A program made the position numbers and the translations under genes. A stretch of 6,585 nt of DNA from the NCBI GenBank assembly GCA_030606525.1, contig JAUWGG010000060.1, positions 1 to 6,585 of the forward strand, in the 5' to 3' direction. The notes under the pieces were generated by a model. The model saw only the letters and a program-made list of their open reading frames with translations, was not told the DNA's origin and searched no databases. This document shows positions 4,775 through 6,585 of the stretch, piece by piece. This stretch comes from Methanobacteriota archaeon. GTDB taxonomy: Archaea; Thermoplasmatota; Thermoplasmata; JAUWGG01. Each line of letters starts with the position of its first letter. Position 1 is the first letter of the stretch.

Positions 4775-5617
4775 ATGATAATCTCGATCGCAAGCGGAAA
4801 AGGCGGTACTGGTAAAACTACTGTGGCGGTGAATTTAGCTCTGAGCTTGGAAAATGTGCAGTTTTTGGATTGTGATGTTGAGGCGCCAAATGCGCATCTG
4901 TTTTTGCATCCAAAAATAGAGGAGAAATATCCAATCCGTGTACCAGTTCCTAATATTGACAAAGGAAGATGTGATCACTGCGGGAAGTGCGCAAAATTCT
5001 GTGAGTACAATGCAATTGCCGTATTACCTAACGATGTGATGGTTTTCAATGAGCTTTGCCATAGCTGTGGCGGCTGCTTGTTAGTCTGCCCAAAAGAAGC
5101 TATAACAGAAATTGATAGAGAAATAGGTATAATAGAAAAAGGTCATGCTGAAGATATCGAGTTCATACATGGGAAATTGAATATTGGAGAACCTATGTCT
5201 CCCCCATTAATCGCAAAAGTAAAAGAGAACATTGACGGAAATAAGACCGTGATCATAGATGTTCCTCCTGGTACATCATGTCCAGTGATCGAATCCATAT
5301 ATGGTAGTGATTATTGTATATTGGTCACAGAACCCACACCCTTCGGTCTGCACGATCTTAAGTTGGCTGTTGAGGTACTGAGAACCCTAAAAATACCATT
5401 TAGCGTGATAATTAACCAGGAGGGTATAGGTGATGAAAAAGTAGATGAATTTTGCAGGAAAGAAAAAATTCCTATTGCATTGAGTATCCCAACAAGTAGA
5501 AAGATAGCAGAGTTGTACTCCAAAGGCATACCATTTAGTAAGGAAATGGATGGATGGAAAGAGAAGTTCGCTGCCTTATATCGTGATATCAGTGCTGCTC
5601 ATGGAGGAACAAAATGA
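4775..5617 (+). CDS. MinD-type P-loop ATPase with inserted 2[4Fe-4S] ferredoxin domain (first of pair)
   Basis: Cytoplasmic ATPase of 280 residues in the MinD superfamily group with an inserted ferredoxin domain (COG1149 type). Residues 7-16 (SGKGGTGKTT) are the deviant Walker A motif with Lys9 and Lys14. 'DCDVEAPNAHLFL' (32-44) is switch I. The ferredoxin insert spans about 60-112 with Cys66/69/72/76 and Cys95/98/101/105. Walker B is 'VIIDVPPGTSCP' (159-170), and 'TEPTPFGLHDL' (185-195) is the typical second switch region. Members probably couple ATP hydrolysis to electron or cluster transfer, by analogy with NifH-like proteins; in Desulfovibrio two such ATPases belong to the orange-protein complex. 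The ATG directly follows the TAA of the NifX-like gene, with GGGAG at 4766-4770, and the 3' end overlaps the next gene by ATGA. It probably forms a heterodimer with the following paralogue. Confidence 0.96.
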   Translation: MIISIASGKGGTGKTTVAVNLALSLENVQFLDCDVEAPNAHLFLHPKIEEKYPIRVPVPNIDKGRCDHCGKCAKFCEYNAIAVLPNDVMVFNELCHSCGGCLLVCPKEAITEIDREIGIIEKGHAEDIEFIHGKLNIGEPMSPPLIAKVKENIDGNKTVIIDVPPGTSCPVIESIYGSDYCILVTEPTPFGLHDLKLAVEVLRTLKIPFSVIINQEGIGDEKVDEFCRKEKIPIALSIPTSRKIAELYSKGIPFSKEMDGWKEKFAALYRDISAAHGGTK

Positions 5618-6468
5618 AACAGCTTGCTGTCATAAGTGGAAAGGGTGGTACTGGCAAAACGATAATTACAGCATCGTTCGCTAGTTTGGCAAAGGATAAG
5701 ATAACAGTGGATTGTGATGTCGACGCAGCTGATCTGCATTTACTATTACACCCTAAAATAAAAGAAACCATAGAATTCAGGGGTTCAAAATATGCTGTAA
5801 TGGATGAGAAAAAATGCATAGAATGCGGAAGATGTGAGGAATCATGTCGTTTCAGCGCAATAAAGAATTTAAAGTTCGACCCGATCAAATGTGAGGGATG
5901 TGGCGTATGTGTTTATGTGTGCCCCGCTGATGCGATCACGCTTAAAGAAGCGATCTCTGGTTATGCATACATCTCCCAAACAAAATATGGACAGATGTCA
6001 CATGCGAGATTGAACATTGCAGAGGAAGCTTCCGGAAAACTTATTACATTGATCAGGAACAACGCCAGACGATTGGCGGAAAAAAGCGGATGCGGACTAA
6101 TATTGATCGATGGACCGCCTGGCATCGGTTGTCCTGTTATTGCATCGCTCAGTGGTGTTGATATGGTGCTAGCAGTTACTGAACCAACTGTATCGGGTAT
6201 CCATGATTTAGAACGCATTCTAGGTGTTGCTAAACACTTCAAGACTAAATCGTTGGTGTGCATAAATAAATACGACATCAATATTGACATGACAAAAAGA
6301 ATAGAATCGTACTGTGAAGAGAATGATATAGAAGTTGTTGGAAAAATACCTTATGACCCGATAGTAACAAAGGCGATGGTCGCTGGCAAACCCGTAGTGG
6401 AGTTTTCGAATGGAAGAGTGTCAAAAGATATAGAAAAGATGTGGAAGAGAATAGAAGAGATGATATGA
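5614..6468 (+). CDS. MinD-type P-loop ATPase with inserted 2[4Fe-4S] ferredoxin domain (second of pair)
   Basis: Paralogue of the preceding ATPase, 284 residues, with the same layout. Deviant Walker A is 8-17 (SGKGGTGKTI, Lys10 and Lys15); the last position is Ile where the partner has Thr. Switch I is 'DCDVDAADLHLLL' (33-45). The ferredoxin insert at about 62-110 has Cys68/71/74/78 and Cys93/96/99/103. Walker B is 'LILIDGPPGIGCP' (162-174). 'TEPTVSGIHDLERI' (189-202) matches the second switch region. It has GGAGG at 5603-5607 inside the upstream gene, and its ATG overlaps the upstream TGA (5614-5617), so the two ATPases are translationally coupled and likely made one-to-one. Overall similarity is clear but the sequences are well diverged, pointing to an old duplication with distinct roles. 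It ends in another ATGA overlap with the gene at 6465. Confidence 0.96.
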   Translation: MKQLAVISGKGGTGKTIITASFASLAKDKITVDCDVDAADLHLLLHPKIKETIEFRGSKYAVMDEKKCIECGRCEESCRFSAIKNLKFDPIKCEGCGVCVYVCPADAITLKEAISGYAYISQTKYGQMSHARLNIAEEASGKLITLIRNNARRLAEKSGCGLILIDGPPGIGCPVIASLSGVDMVLAVTEPTVSGIHDLERILGVAKHFKTKSLVCINKYDINIDMTKRIESYCEENDIEVVGKIPYDPIVTKAMVAGKPVVEFSNGRVSKDIEKMWKRIEEMI

Positions 6469-6585
6469 AAAGCAATGAGATAAAGAAAAGAAAGGCATTG
6501 TCAGACCTCAACAATTGGGTAAAGGAAATGCAGAATTCCATATTATCTGAAGAAAGGGAAATATACTCTGAAAGGGTGATGGAAC
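6465..6585 (+). CDS. N-terminal fragment, probable IscU/NifU-type Fe-S scaffold (3' end outside window)
   Basis: Forty codons are open to the end of the window, beginning at an ATG that overlaps the TGA of the second MinD-type ATPase (6465-6468), so the gene is coupled to the operon. Residues 1-31 are charged and helical. Residues 32-40 ('EIYSERVME') match the N-terminus of IscU/NifU scaffolds, which begin with a Tyr-Ser-x-Lys/Arg-Val motif and usually continue with His-x-x-x-Pro. That continuation lies beyond the window. If right, the protein has an N-terminal extension of about 30 residues, or it starts at the in-frame ATG at 6528, which has AAAGGA just upstream. An IscU-like scaffold would fit a cluster-assembly operon. 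The reading frame is well supported; the family call rests on about eight residues. Confidence 0.55.
   Translation, partial: MKSNEIKKRKALSDLNNWVKEMQNSILSEEREIYSERVME

Overview
The window comes from an anaerobic archaeon, most likely a euryarchaeote; the species cannot be fixed from sequence alone. The evidence is the archaeal-type promoters (A/T-rich TATA elements, one placed for a leaderless transcript), GGAGGTGA-type ribosome binding sites, A+T-rich DNA with a purine-rich coding strand, and the gene families: a Mrp/NBP35 ATPase, DUF134, DUF5320-like, NifX-like and ferredoxin-containing MinD proteins, a set typical of methanogens, Archaeoglobi-like archaea and strictly anaerobic bacteria. 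All recognised genes lie on the + strand and are closely packed.

Positions 1-687 form an iron/metal-homeostasis block: the 3' end of a feoA-like gene, a perfect inverted repeat right after its stop, a TATA-like element followed by a 24-bp near-palindrome, and a DtxR/MntR-type metalloregulator whose best start is the ATG at 238. Positions 798-1646 encode a Mrp/ApbC/NBP35 P-loop ATPase, a probable Fe-S cluster carrier with a CPHC motif.

From 1647 a new promoter, with a direct repeat on each side of its TATA box, drives a long probable operon. In order it encodes a DUF134 DNA-binding protein (1720-2034), two small Gly/Arg/aromatic-rich proteins (2051-2245 and 2276-2611, the second DUF5320-like with a C-terminal coiled coil), a NifX-domain protein with a Gly-Arg linker and zinc-ribbon tail (2716-3327), a divergent NifX-domain protein (3380-3766), a two-cluster ferredoxin carrying the same Gly-Arg/zinc-ribbon tail (3763-4206), a third NifX-domain protein (4394-4774), two adjacent MinD-type ATPases each with an inserted 2[4Fe-4S] ferredoxin domain (4775-5617 and 5614-6468), and the start of a gene whose last visible residues resemble the N-terminus of an IscU/NifU scaffold (6465 to the window end).

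The combination of Mrp ATPase, NifX-like proteins and paired ferredoxin-MinD ATPases resembles the bacterial orange-protein (ORP) complex of Desulfovibrio, so this is probably an archaeal relative: an ATP- and electron-driven machine for assembling or handling a metal-sulfur cofactor. There is no nifHDK here, so nitrogen fixation is not implied. The most unusual features are the duplicated Gly-Arg/zinc-ribbon tail shared by a NifX-like head and a ferredoxin head, the odd translation start of the ferredoxin gene, and the direct repeats around the operon promoter.
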